Source of the DNA: Candidatus Heimdallarchaeota archaeon
GTDB lineage: Archaea; Asgardarchaeota; Heimdallarchaeia; Hodarchaeales; LC-3
NCBI GenBank assembly: GCA_027364495.1
Contig: DAHXPE010000259.1
Coordinates: forward strand, 1-6,734
Direction of reading: 5' to 3'
DNA length: 6,734 nt
Part shown: positions 1-5,957 of the stretch, piece by piece
How positions within the stretch are numbered: the stretch's first letter is position 1
Layout: the number at the start of each line of letters is the position of its first letter
The notes under the pieces: model-generated
Told to the model about the DNA's origin: nothing
The model's database searches: none
The model's input: the letters and a program-made list of their open reading frames with translations, nothing else
Made by a program: the position numbers and the translations under genes

Positions 1-17
1 TCTTTGAAACAAAGTTT

Positions 18-683
18 ATGTATTAGATAAGTAACCTATCAAGTAGTGATACTATTAAACTAGCTATTGCCGGTGTTGGAAACGGATTTTCAGCCTTTAT
101 CCAGAGTATTGTTTTGTATAGTGATAGTGAAAGAATGACTAATCTTAATTTTCCACAAATCGGTGGATATGGTGTTAAAAACATTCAAATAGTAGCTGCA
201 TTTGATTTTAATAAAGAAAAGGTTAATCAACTTTTGGACAAAGCTGTATTTGTAAGTACAAGTGTTACAAAGGAATAAATGTCAAAAGAGAAATTAAATA
301 AATTTAGCAAAGTCAAGGTAAATAAAAAACCTTTATTAGATGAAATCGGTTCTGAACGGGCTGTTTACAAGCATGCTGTAGCAGCTATTGCTGCACATTG
401 TTCCTTTATTAATGGTACACCTATTCAATTAGCTACTGTACCTGAGTGAGCAAAAAAATTTAAGAAAGCTGGTTTAGTTGTCCTTAGTAATGTTTTACAG
501 AGTCATGTCGGTGGTACCAGAATGCACAACGGCTTTATGGAATTACTAAATCATTTCCGAACTCTTGAAGGTCAGGTTTTATCTATTTCGTCTAACGGAT
601 TCAAAAATCCTGCATTCTATATTCAAGAGTCTGAAGCTACTTTATGATTTAGAGAATTTATTGATGCTTATAGACTAGTTTAG
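18..683 (+). pseudogene. Degraded myo-inositol-1-phosphate synthase (inositol-3-phosphate synthase)
   Basis: The functional enzyme makes inositol-3-phosphate from glucose-6-phosphate with NAD, and in archaea this feeds inositol phospholipid headgroups. A single frame reads through the whole segment. Seen: the NAD-binding GVGN motif (near base 75), a GGYGVKNIQIVAAFD stretch (near 163-213), VNKKPLLDEIG (near 321-351), FINGTP (near 405-422), then AKKFKKAGL and SHVGGT. These fall in the family's order. The frame is interrupted by TAG 24-26, TAA 276-278, TGA 447-449 and TGA 645-647. About 35 residues that include the family's SYLPVG strand are missing between IGSE and RAVYKHAV. The family's DDIKSQ(V/L)GAT appears as SNVLQSHVGGT, so the conserved lysine is lost. 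The NVGGN-DF-NM block is barely recognisable, and roughly the last 130 residues are absent before TAG 681-683. I infer a dead gene. Two short expressed pieces (27-278 and 279-683) cannot be formally excluded. Confidence 0.85.
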
Positions 684-693
684 TTATAATTTA
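684..693 (+). promoter_or_regulatory. Candidate archaeal TATA box for the first MFS transporter
   Basis: TTATAATTTA lies directly after the pseudogene's final TAG and about 50 bases before the ATG at 741. A start site about 25 bases downstream would leave a short leader of roughly 25-30 bases. No clear Shine-Dalgarno sequence precedes the ATG; the bases just upstream are TTTCAGG. This is position and composition evidence only, in AT-rich DNA where such matches are common. Confidence 0.4.
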
Positions 694-740
694 CAATTTA
701 TTGCATGTTTTCTAATATTTAAGTTATCAGAGATTTCAGG

Positions 741-2150
741 ATGAATGTAAAAGATTTAATTCCATTATACATCGTAACACTATTCACTAGTCTCTCAGAA
801 AGCGTTGTTATACCTATACTCGTTCCATTAAATAATAATTATCATTTAAATGGATATTATTTTTTAATTAAGGATTTAACAATTTCAATTGGTTTTTTTG
901 AAGCAATATTTGTCTTTACTTCGACTTTTTCTTTAATTTTCTGGGGATACAGAGCAGATAAAACGAATCGAAGACCATTATTTATTATTGGCTTATTGAT
1001 TTTTATAATGGGTGATATGTTAATAATTTTTCAACCACAAAATGTTGTCTACTATTTAATTGGCCGTTGTTTTTTAATGGGAATAGGAATTGGAGCATTA
1101 GGACCAGCCGCTTATTCATATACAGGTGATTTACTTTCATTTGAAAAAAGAAGTCAAATTAATAGCACTCTTAGTATTATAGGGATAGGAGGCATTGGAT
1201 TTGGTATTATTTCAAGTGGGATTCTCTCAAGATTTAGTTTATTTCTTCCATTTATAATACTGGGCTTAACAGGTTTGCCTTTAATGGCTATCCTCATCAT
1301 GTTTCCAGAACCAATTCGTGGAAAGGAAGAACCTGAAATAAAACAAGTATTAGATCTTAATTCAAATTCATCTACAAAAATTCGTGAGCTAGAAGAGTCA
1401 TACAGCAGAAATATTAATGTGACATCTTTAGAAGTTATTCTCAAACGCAAAACAAACATTTTTATTCTAATACAAGGCTTTTTTGCACTTATGCCATCAA
1501 TAATATTTTCTTATTATTTGATTTCATATCTCAATGACACAAATTATGGTGGAGTTGGTTTAGATTTAACTTTAGCTATACTCTTAGGTATGGGATCTGC
1601 ATCTGGGCGATTATTGGGATTTCCCTTTTTTGGATGGCTTGGAGATAAATTACAATTTTCTGGTAATGAAAAATTCAAGAATAAAGGAAGAGCACTCATT
1701 CCCACAGTAACAATGTTTGTTCAGGCACCTCTCATGATAAGCGCCTTTTTAATTGTTCTACCTGCACTTAATAATTCAAAACAGGTTTTTCCTGACTTTA
1801 TATTTTTATATCCTCAATTTATAATTTTTGGTATTCTATTTTTCGTTGGAGCATTTATCGGTGGAGGATCAGGTCCAAATCGAAGCTCTATAATGTTCGA
1901 TGTTAACGAACCTGAATTAAGAGGCCAAACTTCCAGTATTTTAGCTATGGGTGATCAAATAGGTGCTAGTATAGGTCTGTTGCTAGGAAATATATTTATT
2001 GTAGCATTTGGCTATGCACATGCTTTTGCATTTCTGAGTATTGGCTATTTAATCTCTGGAATATTTTGGCTTGGCGCTTACAAGTCAATAGAAAAAGATG
2101 AAGAAGAGTTGAGATTAAAAATTAATCAACGAATCATGGCGTTAAAATAA
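741..2150 (+). CDS. MFS transporter, 12 transmembrane segments, substrate unknown
   Basis: This is a 469-residue integral membrane protein of the major facilitator superfamily, which moves small solutes by alternating access. Helix 1 is near residues 7-30. The cytoplasmic loop after helix 2 carries a motif A variant, GYRADKTNRR (69-78). A glycine-rich helix 4 (MGIGIGALGPAAYS) follows near 113-126. A long charged central loop (about 190-240, PEPIRGKEEPE onward) separates the two six-helix halves. The second half contains a motif-A-like GWLGDK near 300, a glycine-rich GAFIGGGSGPNRSS segment and the helix 10-11 loop NEPELRGQTSS, a pattern common in archaeal MFS proteins. The length suits a complete transporter. 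The ATG start is the only good one before helix 1. The gene lies just after the inositol-synthase remnant and is convergent with the next gene, 22 bases away. Spinster-like or sugar/drug roles are all possible; the sequence does not decide. Confidence 0.9.
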   Translation: MNVKDLIPLYIVTLFTSLSESVVIPILVPLNNNYHLNGYYFLIKDLTISIGFFEAIFVFTSTFSLIFWGYRADKTNRRPLFIIGLLIFIMGDMLIIFQPQNVVYYLIGRCFLMGIGIGALGPAAYSYTGDLLSFEKRSQINSTLSIIGIGGIGFGIISSGILSRFSLFLPFIILGLTGLPLMAILIMFPEPIRGKEEPEIKQVLDLNSNSSTKIRELEESYSRNINVTSLEVILKRKTNIFILIQGFFALMPSIIFSYYLISYLNDTNYGGVGLDLTLAILLGMGSASGRLLGFPFFGWLGDKLQFSGNEKFKNKGRALIPTVTMFVQAPLMISAFLIVLPALNNSKQVFPDFIFLYPQFIIFGILFFVGAFIGGGSGPNRSSIMFDVNEPELRGQTSSILAMGDQIGASIGLLLGNIFIVAFGYAHAFAFLSIGYLISGIFWLGAYKSIEKDEEELRLKINQRIMALK

Positions 2151-2172
2151 AAATTTGAATAGTGATATTACT

Positions 2173-2532
2173 TTACTTATAGATATAATCAGCATTATCA
2201 CCAGAATCGGAATCATCACGATCGTCTTTAATTTTTAATTCTGGTTCGATAATTTTTCTGACAATAGGGATTTGTTCTTTTTTCTGATTATTACGAACTT
2301 CTTTAATAAGATCAAGCTCAAGAAGGTAAAATTTAGTAGGGTTTTGTCTTTTAAGCAATTCAAGATAATATTTTATTTCTTCTTGCTGAACTTTATCAAT
2401 TTTAAGAATAACTTTAAGTTGTGAACTTAAAAAAGGTTCAACCTTTGTCCATTGAAATTCGTCAAGTTCAATATTATATCGTGCTTTTAAAACGCCATTA
2501 GCACGTTTAAAGAGATAATTATAAGATGTCAT
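2173..2532 (-). CDS. Hypothetical protein, 119 residues, acidic C-terminal tail
   Basis: I do not recognise this protein. It is probably soluble: there is no signal peptide or membrane helix. Residues 1-85 look like a compact mixed helix/strand domain. An LSSQLKVILKIDKVQQEEIKYYLELL stretch (about 35-60, split here by a likely turn) suggests a strand followed by an amphipathic helix. A KKEQIPIVRKIIEPELKIK segment (about 83-101) is followed by an aspartate-rich, probably disordered tail with DDRDDSDSGD (about 103-112). The ATG at 2530-2532 has no visible Shine-Dalgarno site. The gene is convergent with the MFS transporter and divergent from the winged-helix-like gene, so it is probably transcribed alone. 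Its uninterrupted frame and its placement between sensible intergenic gaps support a real gene. A lineage-restricted protein is the likeliest explanation. Confidence 0.6.
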   Translation of the reverse strand: MTSYNYLFKRANGVLKARYNIELDEFQWTKVEPFLSSQLKVILKIDKVQQEEIKYYLELLKRQNPTKFYLLELDLIKEVRNNQKKEQIPIVRKIIEPELKIKDDRDDSDSGDNADYIYK

Positions 2533-2688
2533 GATATCAACTTTCGAATAAATTTGCCGAATAAGTCCCTAATTATCAAAAAATTAATCTAAATAAAAAT
2601 TAATGTTAGGTTTTAAATAATATCGGAAAACTTTTAGTATATAATTTTTAATATTTACTTATCTTTTATCCTTTAAACACTTTTCGAT
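2533..2688. promoter_or_regulatory. Divergent intergenic promoter region
   Basis: These 156 bases separate two divergently transcribed genes. For the plus-strand gene a good TATA element, TATATAA, sits at 2638-2644, preceded by a purine-rich CGGAAAA. It predicts a start near 2668 and a leader of about 20 bases. For the minus-strand gene there are weaker candidates: TTTTTATTTA on the minus strand (about 2589-2598) and ATTATTTAAAA (about 2610-2620). CGAATAA occurs twice on the plus strand, at 2545-2551 and 2558-2564, within the likely minus-strand leader. Only the plus-strand TATA is reasonably convincing. Confidence 0.45.
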
Positions 2689-2928
2689 TTGTCAGCGGTG
2701 ACCATTATAGAATCAGTATTATTTATAAAATCTAAAAAATTAATCCTCGAATATTTAAACGAAAAGAATGCAGAAACAACAGAGGGATTAATTAAATTTG
2801 TGTCCCAAGAAGCTGAAGAGTGTCGTGATAAGGTTCCGCAAGCATTAATTTCCCTTTCTAAAGAGGGAAAAGTAGTAAAAAAATTATCGAAAGAAAAAAA
2901 AGCATTTGTTTGGAGCTTACCTACCTAA
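2689..2928 (+). CDS. Small winged-helix-like protein, putative DNA-binding regulator
   Basis: This 79-residue soluble protein has the predicted order helix, helix, helix, two-strand wing. Helix 1 is around SKKLILEYLNEKN (15-27), helix 2 around TTEGLIKFVSQ (30-40) and a putative recognition helix around CRDKVPQALISLSKEG (45-60). A basic hairpin follows, VVKKLSKEKKAFVWSL (62-77). This order and the closing aromatic strand resemble archaeal winged helix-turn-helix proteins, but I recognise no specific family. The start is uncertain: TTG 2689 gives the stated length, GTG at 2698 would be three codons shorter, and neither has a Shine-Dalgarno site. The TATA at 2638-2644 fits a near-leaderless transcript from either. 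It is convergent with the SufE/rhodanese operon. It could regulate a neighbour, or it could be a protein-binding winged-helix domain as found in some ESCRT and replication factors. Confidence 0.65.
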   Translation: MSAVTIIESVLFIKSKKLILEYLNEKNAETTEGLIKFVSQEAEECRDKVPQALISLSKEGKVVKKLSKEKKAFVWSLPT

Positions 2929-2991
2929 ACCAGATTAATGTAAATTAAGTACAATTGAAAACAAATCAAAATTATAGTTTCCAAAGAGCAA

Positions 2992-2998
2992 TTTTTTT
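2992..2998 (+). terminator. Possible oligo-T terminator of the winged-helix gene
   Basis: A T7 run on the plus strand lies 64 bases after the TAA of the small winged-helix gene, in the 124-base convergent gap before SufE. Archaeal RNA polymerase commonly terminates at T-runs without a hairpin. Chance occurrence is possible in DNA this rich in A and T. Confidence 0.35.
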
Positions 2999-3041
2999 AA
3001 AAATAATGGTTGTACCTAATTGAAAAAATTTGTATCAAACT

Positions 3042-3052
3042 AAAAAAAAAAA
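3042..3052 (-). terminator. T11 terminator of the rhodanese-SufE operon
   Basis: On the minus strand, eleven consecutive T residues start immediately after the TAA stop of the SufE-like gene. This is the longest homopolymer near any gene end in the window and fits a hairpin-free archaeal oligo-T terminator. It marks the end of the two-gene sulfur operon. Confidence 0.6.
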
Positions 3053-3529
3053 TTAGTGAGTAGTTTTAATTTTTTCTTTTTGCTTAAGAGCAAAAAATCT
3101 GACAAATTTAATAATACCTCTTAGACCTTCACTACGAGCTATACCGAGTTGATCACGGTTAAAAAATTTAAAAACAATGTCCGGATCTATGGCTAAAATT
3201 TCATCTAAAGAAGCACCAGAAGCAACATCCTGCATGATAGCTGAAATAGCTTTTGCAGAAATACCGTTTGGATTTTCTACGGCAAAATGAAAATTCAATA
3301 ATCCATCAGGTCGTTCCTCTGAAAAGACAAATGCTTGACTTTCACAAGATGGTACACGGTGATTTTCCGGATATGGGCGGGAAGCAATTGCTTCTTTAAC
3401 AGGTTTAAAACGATCAGCAAAATCAATTAAGAGCTGATACCGATCATTACGATCAGGAGTGAATTCAAATACTTCAAGGATTTTTTGAAGTTTTTCAGGA
3501 ATAGACCGAGAAGAATTCATAGACATCAA
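3053..3529 (-). CDS. SufE-like sulfur acceptor protein
   Basis: SufE-family proteins accept a persulfide on a conserved cysteine and pass it on, classically from the cysteine desulfurase SufS to the Suf Fe-S scaffold in the cytoplasm. The family core is visible: DRYQLLIDFAD (29-39), then PENHRVPSCESQAF (54-67), which matches the ENxVxGCxSxVW acceptor motif with Cys62. An F-F-V-like strand follows, then a helical segment ISAKAISAIMQDVASGASLDEIL (about 90-112) and the family's C-terminal RSEGLRGIIKFV (132-143). The length of about 158 residues is normal. The frame opens with TTG at 3529, but the ATG one codon later (3526) is the more natural start; a further ATG is at 3520. It follows the rhodanese gene by about 22-25 bases on the same strand, so the two are almost certainly co-transcribed. 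No SufS is visible here, which suggests the rhodanese is the sulfur donor. Confidence 0.88.
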   Translation of the reverse strand: MMSMNSSRSIPEKLQKILEVFEFTPDRNDRYQLLIDFADRFKPVKEAIASRPYPENHRVPSCESQAFVFSEERPDGLLNFHFAVENPNGISAKAISAIMQDVASGASLDEILAIDPDIVFKFFNRDQLGIARSEGLRGIIKFVRFFALKQKEKIKTTH

Positions 3530-3551
3530 TACATTATGTTATTATAGGAAA

Positions 3552-4415
3552 TTAAACTGATTTTTCAATAGGAACGCCAACAAGGTTACCCCACTCAGTC
3601 CAGCTACCATCATAATTTTTAACATTTTTAAAACCAAGGAGGTAGGTTAAAACAAACCAAGTATGACTACTACGTTCACCAATTCGACAATAAGCAATGA
3701 CATCATCAGTAGGTTTAAGACCCTGTTCTTTTTGATATATATCAGTAAGTTGAGCATAGGATTTAAAGGAGCCATCCTCGTTAACAGCTCTGGACCAAGG
3801 AACACTTTTTGCTCCAGGAATATGACCACCACGCAAAGCACCTTCCTGAGGATAGCCATCCATATGTAGCTTTTCGCCAGTATATTCGCCTGGGCTACGA
3901 ACATCAACAAATTTCTTCTTCTGGTTAATGTGTTGGAGTACCTGCTCTCTGAATGCCCGGATTTTGGTATCATCTCGTTTAGGAGCATTATAAACAGATT
4001 TTGGATAATTAGATTTATCTTTGGTTAAAGGCTTGTTTTCAAGTTGCCATTTGTTCTTTCCACCATCCATGATTTTAGCTTTAGTGTGGCCAAACAAATG
4101 AAAAACCCAAAAGCTATAGCATGCCCACCAGTTACTCTTATCTCCATAAAAAATAACTGTGGTATCGTTAGTAACACCGATTTTTGACATGAGAGAAGCA
4201 AATTTCTCTTGATCTAAGTAATCACGTCTAAGTTGATCATTTAAATCAGCCTGCCAATCTACCTCGACAGAACCGGGGATATGACCAGCGAAGTATAATA
4301 AAGAATCTTCATTTGATTCAATGATTCTAATTTTGTTATTATGCAAGTTATTAGCAACCCATTCAGTTGAGACTACAACATCGGGCATTTTATATTCACT
4401 TATTTTATCGACCAT
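3552..4415 (-). CDS. Two-domain rhodanese (thiosulfate/3-mercaptopyruvate-type sulfurtransferase)
   Basis: It transfers sulfane sulfur from a donor such as thiosulfate to a thiol or cyanide through a cysteine persulfide. The 287 residues form two rhodanese domains. The inactive N-terminal domain (about 13-135) has [13 protein letters not shown] (42-54), GDKSNWWA (91-98) where an active domain would have its cysteine, and the DGGKNKW end motif (117-123). The catalytic domain (about 165-283) has DVRSPGEY (171-178), [12 protein letters not shown] (196-207), the active loop CRIGERSS (243-250) with Cys243, and the C-terminal signature [10 protein letters not shown] (267-276). The CRIGERSS loop fits thiosulfate-type enzymes better than the CGSGVTA loop of mercaptopyruvate enzymes. 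ATG 4413-4415 is preceded by a clear Shine-Dalgarno, AGAGGT. It is the first gene of an operon with the SufE-like gene. Base composition looks richer in G+C than that of its neighbours, and the protein resembles bacterial enzymes, so ancient transfer is possible. Confidence 0.93.
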   Translation of the reverse strand: MVDKISEYKMPDVVVSTEWVANNLHNNKIRIIESNEDSLLYFAGHIPGSVEVDWQADLNDQLRRDYLDQEKFASLMSKIGVTNDTTVIFYGDKSNWWACYSFWVFHLFGHTKAKIMDGGKNKWQLENKPLTKDKSNYPKSVYNAPKRDDTKIRAFREQVLQHINQKKKFVDVRSPGEYTGEKLHMDGYPQEGALRGGHIPGAKSVPWSRAVNEDGSFKSYAQLTDIYQKEQGLKPTDDVIAYCRIGERSSHTWFVLTYLLGFKNVKNYDGSWTEWGNLVGVPIEKSV

Positions 4416-4422
4416 TACGATA

Positions 4423-4428
4423 ACCTCT
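4423..4428 (-). promoter_or_regulatory. Shine-Dalgarno site of the rhodanese gene
   Basis: AGAGGT on the minus strand lies 7 bases upstream of the ATG at 4413-4415. It is the only convincing Shine-Dalgarno sequence I see before any gene in this window, and it fixes the rhodanese start. Confidence 0.65.
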
Positions 4429-4484
4429 TTATTTCTGGCTCTGTATAAAAAAACAACTAAGTTCTTATGAAGTTAACTATTGTT

Positions 4485-4535
4485 AAAAAATCATTTTTTC
4501 TAAAACAAAAAAGAATGAAAAAAGAAATAAAAAAA
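4485..4535 (-). terminator. Multiple oligo-T terminator tracts after the longin-like gene
   Basis: On the minus strand just past the TAA at 4541-4543 there is a T7 run (4529-4535) followed by three T6 runs (4518-4523, 4507-4512, 4485-4490). Clustered T-tracts are typical of archaeal terminators. They suggest that the longin-like gene and the downstream rhodanese-SufE operon are separate transcripts, although all three genes point the same way. Confidence 0.5.
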
Positions 4536-4540
4536 CTGTT

Positions 4541-5596
4541 TTAGGTTTGCAATTCCTGATAAATTATTTTGGCATTGTCAAGCATGATAGCATCTAATTT
4601 ACTAGTTATTTCTTCAATTATAGAATCATTAGTTTCAGCTCTAGCAACATTGTGTAGTTGAGGTAAAAGAGGCTTAATAGATTTGTGAACACGACTTAAC
4701 ATTAATTCACTAAACATATTGAGAGTTTCACCGGTAACTCGCCTATAAAGTGTTTCTGCAAGAATCAAGCAGAGAGTAATTTTATTTTCTGTCTTGAACT
4801 TAAAAATTACCCGTTGAAATCCAAAACCAACGTCAGTAAAGAAGCCAAGGTTGCTTAGAGCAAATTTGTTCAACAAATGACTTAATCCACACAAAAATTG
4901 GCCATCTTCCTCAGTTTCAATTGTAGCATTTTCACAATTACGAATTAAAACTGGGAAATCTCCTCCAGAGCATATTAGGAGTCCCTTTATACCTAAATTC
5001 AAGAGTGATTTCATAACACTGGATTTTACATCTTGCGATGGTGTTATTAGTACATCATGATCAAACAGATACTCCGATAAATGTTGTGTCTCAAAATGCC
5101 GTGCAACAAGTTCAGCATAATTATTTATGAACATTCTATCTATTTGAAGACAAAATTTCTCATCAAATTTTACTTTTTGTAAATATTTATTTTCATTTCT
5201 ATAAGTATTGAAGAGTTTCCGAAGTTCGGACGTAGCTACTTCGACAAATTGTATTAATTGTTCTCCTGTTATTCTTCTATGAATTATTTCGTTTAATACA
5301 ATACAATAAGCTGTTCGATCATGATCAAATTTTAAATAAAAACGACTTGTCCCTATACCAAAATCAGTTATGTAGTCATTTCTCTGCAAAGAAGTAAATT
5401 TGAGAATTGAACTTATGAAAGCTGATAAAAAAATAAAATCACTTGATGTTTTGATATTATCATCAGAATAATCCCTAGCTATGAATGGAATGCCATCTAA
5501 ATTGAAAATTAAGAGAGAATTAATACCTAATGAGAAAATTTCTGTTTTGTAGAAAGAATAAAACGACAGATTTTGGTATAGCTCAAGGAAAGCCAT
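4541..5596 (-). CDS. Tandem longin/roadblock-like two-domain protein
   Basis: This is a 351-residue, probably cytosolic protein with two copies of one domain. Copy 1 (about 22-130) and copy 2 (about 200-312) share, in order: LGI-x-x-LLI (24-30; 202-208), a short DG/GG turn followed by a second strand (IPFIARDY; FPVLIRNC), a helix (FLSAFISSILKF; FLCGLSHLLNKF), TD(F/V)G(I/F)G (77-82; 254-259), a strand (RFYLKFDHD; RVIFKFKTE), a strand (YCIVLNE; LCLILAE) and a final helix that opens with (H/Y)RR(I/V)TGE (106-112; 284-290). The strand-turn-strand-helix-three-strand-helix order is that of longin or roadblock folds, which serve small GTPases and membrane trafficking in eukaryotes and are abundant in Asgard archaea. 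A charged helical linker (131-198) joins the copies and a helix ends the protein. ATG 5594-5596 lacks a Shine-Dalgarno site. The fold is inferred from pattern; its partner is unknown. Confidence 0.7.
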   Translation of the reverse strand: MAFLELYQNLSFYSFYKTEIFSLGINSLLIFNLDGIPFIARDYSDDNIKTSSDFIFLSAFISSILKFTSLQRNDYITDFGIGTSRFYLKFDHDRTAYCIVLNEIIHRRITGEQLIQFVEVATSELRKLFNTYRNENKYLQKVKFDEKFCLQIDRMFINNYAELVARHFETQHLSEYLFDHDVLITPSQDVKSSVMKSLLNLGIKGLLICSGGDFPVLIRNCENATIETEEDGQFLCGLSHLLNKFALSNLGFFTDVGFGFQRVIFKFKTENKITLCLILAETLYRRVTGETLNMFSELMLSRVHKSIKPLLPQLHNVARAETNDSIIEEITSKLDAIMLDNAKIIYQELQT

Positions 5597-5957
5597 TTGG
5601 AAAAAATTCGACCCTATTGAATTTTGTTAAGGTATAAAAGAATATACCACTACAATTATATTAAAAAGGTATTCAAATTATTCACTGAATTGGTTGTTTT
5701 CAATTAATTATTATTAATAATTTTGTCATCTATATTCTTTTCAGTTATTAAATTAACCACTTTAATAAAATTTTTTTGGAATGGTTTTTACATAACTCAT
5801 TTCTATTTAATACTTAAAAATTTTTTCGCAAAATGCTCTATTAGACATTCAGAAATAAATTTTTTCATGATTATCGAAAATTAAATAAGCTAACAAAAAA
5901 AAAATTTTATCAAATCAAAATAGCAATTCGTGCATACGTAAATATCAGAAATCCAAA
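5597..5957. promoter_or_regulatory. 361-base divergent spacer with TATA elements and a palindrome
   Basis: No gene is visible here on either strand, and the DNA is very AT-rich with several A/T homopolymers. Near the minus-strand gene, TTTTATACC (minus strand, about 5631-5639) is a plausible TATA element about 35-40 bases before its ATG. It overlaps the perfect inverted repeat GGTATA-N6-TATACC (5631-5648). For the plus-strand transporter the best candidate is CGAAAATTAAATAA (about 5875-5888), giving a start near 5910. Bases 5650-5870 hold nothing that I can assign. Confidence 0.4.
5631..5648. repeat. Perfect 6+6+6 palindrome overlapping a TATA element
   Basis: GGTATA (5631-5636), a six-base spacer AAAGAA, and TATACC (5643-5648) form a perfect dyad just upstream of the longin-like gene and over its probable TATA box. 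A dimeric repressor bound there would block TBP. This is positional inference, and short AT-rich dyads can arise by chance. Confidence 0.4.

Noticed and set aside
18..683. UGA recoded as tryptophan making the synthase functional
   Set aside because: The same frame also contains TAG and TAA, lacks the conserved lysine and the C-terminal third, and Trp in the intact genes is encoded by TGG. Kept only as a point to check.
1154..1459. 101-residue minus-strand open frame inside the first MFS gene
   Set aside because: Antisense shadow of a transmembrane coding region with no independent support.
3663..3869. 68-residue plus-strand open frame opposite the rhodanese
   Set aside because: Antisense to a strong gene, no promoter and no recognisable sequence.
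3647..3988. 113-residue minus-strand open frame inside the rhodanese gene
   Set aside because: It overlaps the well-supported rhodanese in another frame, and the protein shows no family motif.
5650..5870. AT-rich spacer as a replication origin or unknown small RNA
   Set aside because: There are no repeated origin-box motifs, no Orc1/Cdc6 gene nearby and no stable stem-loop that I can see.
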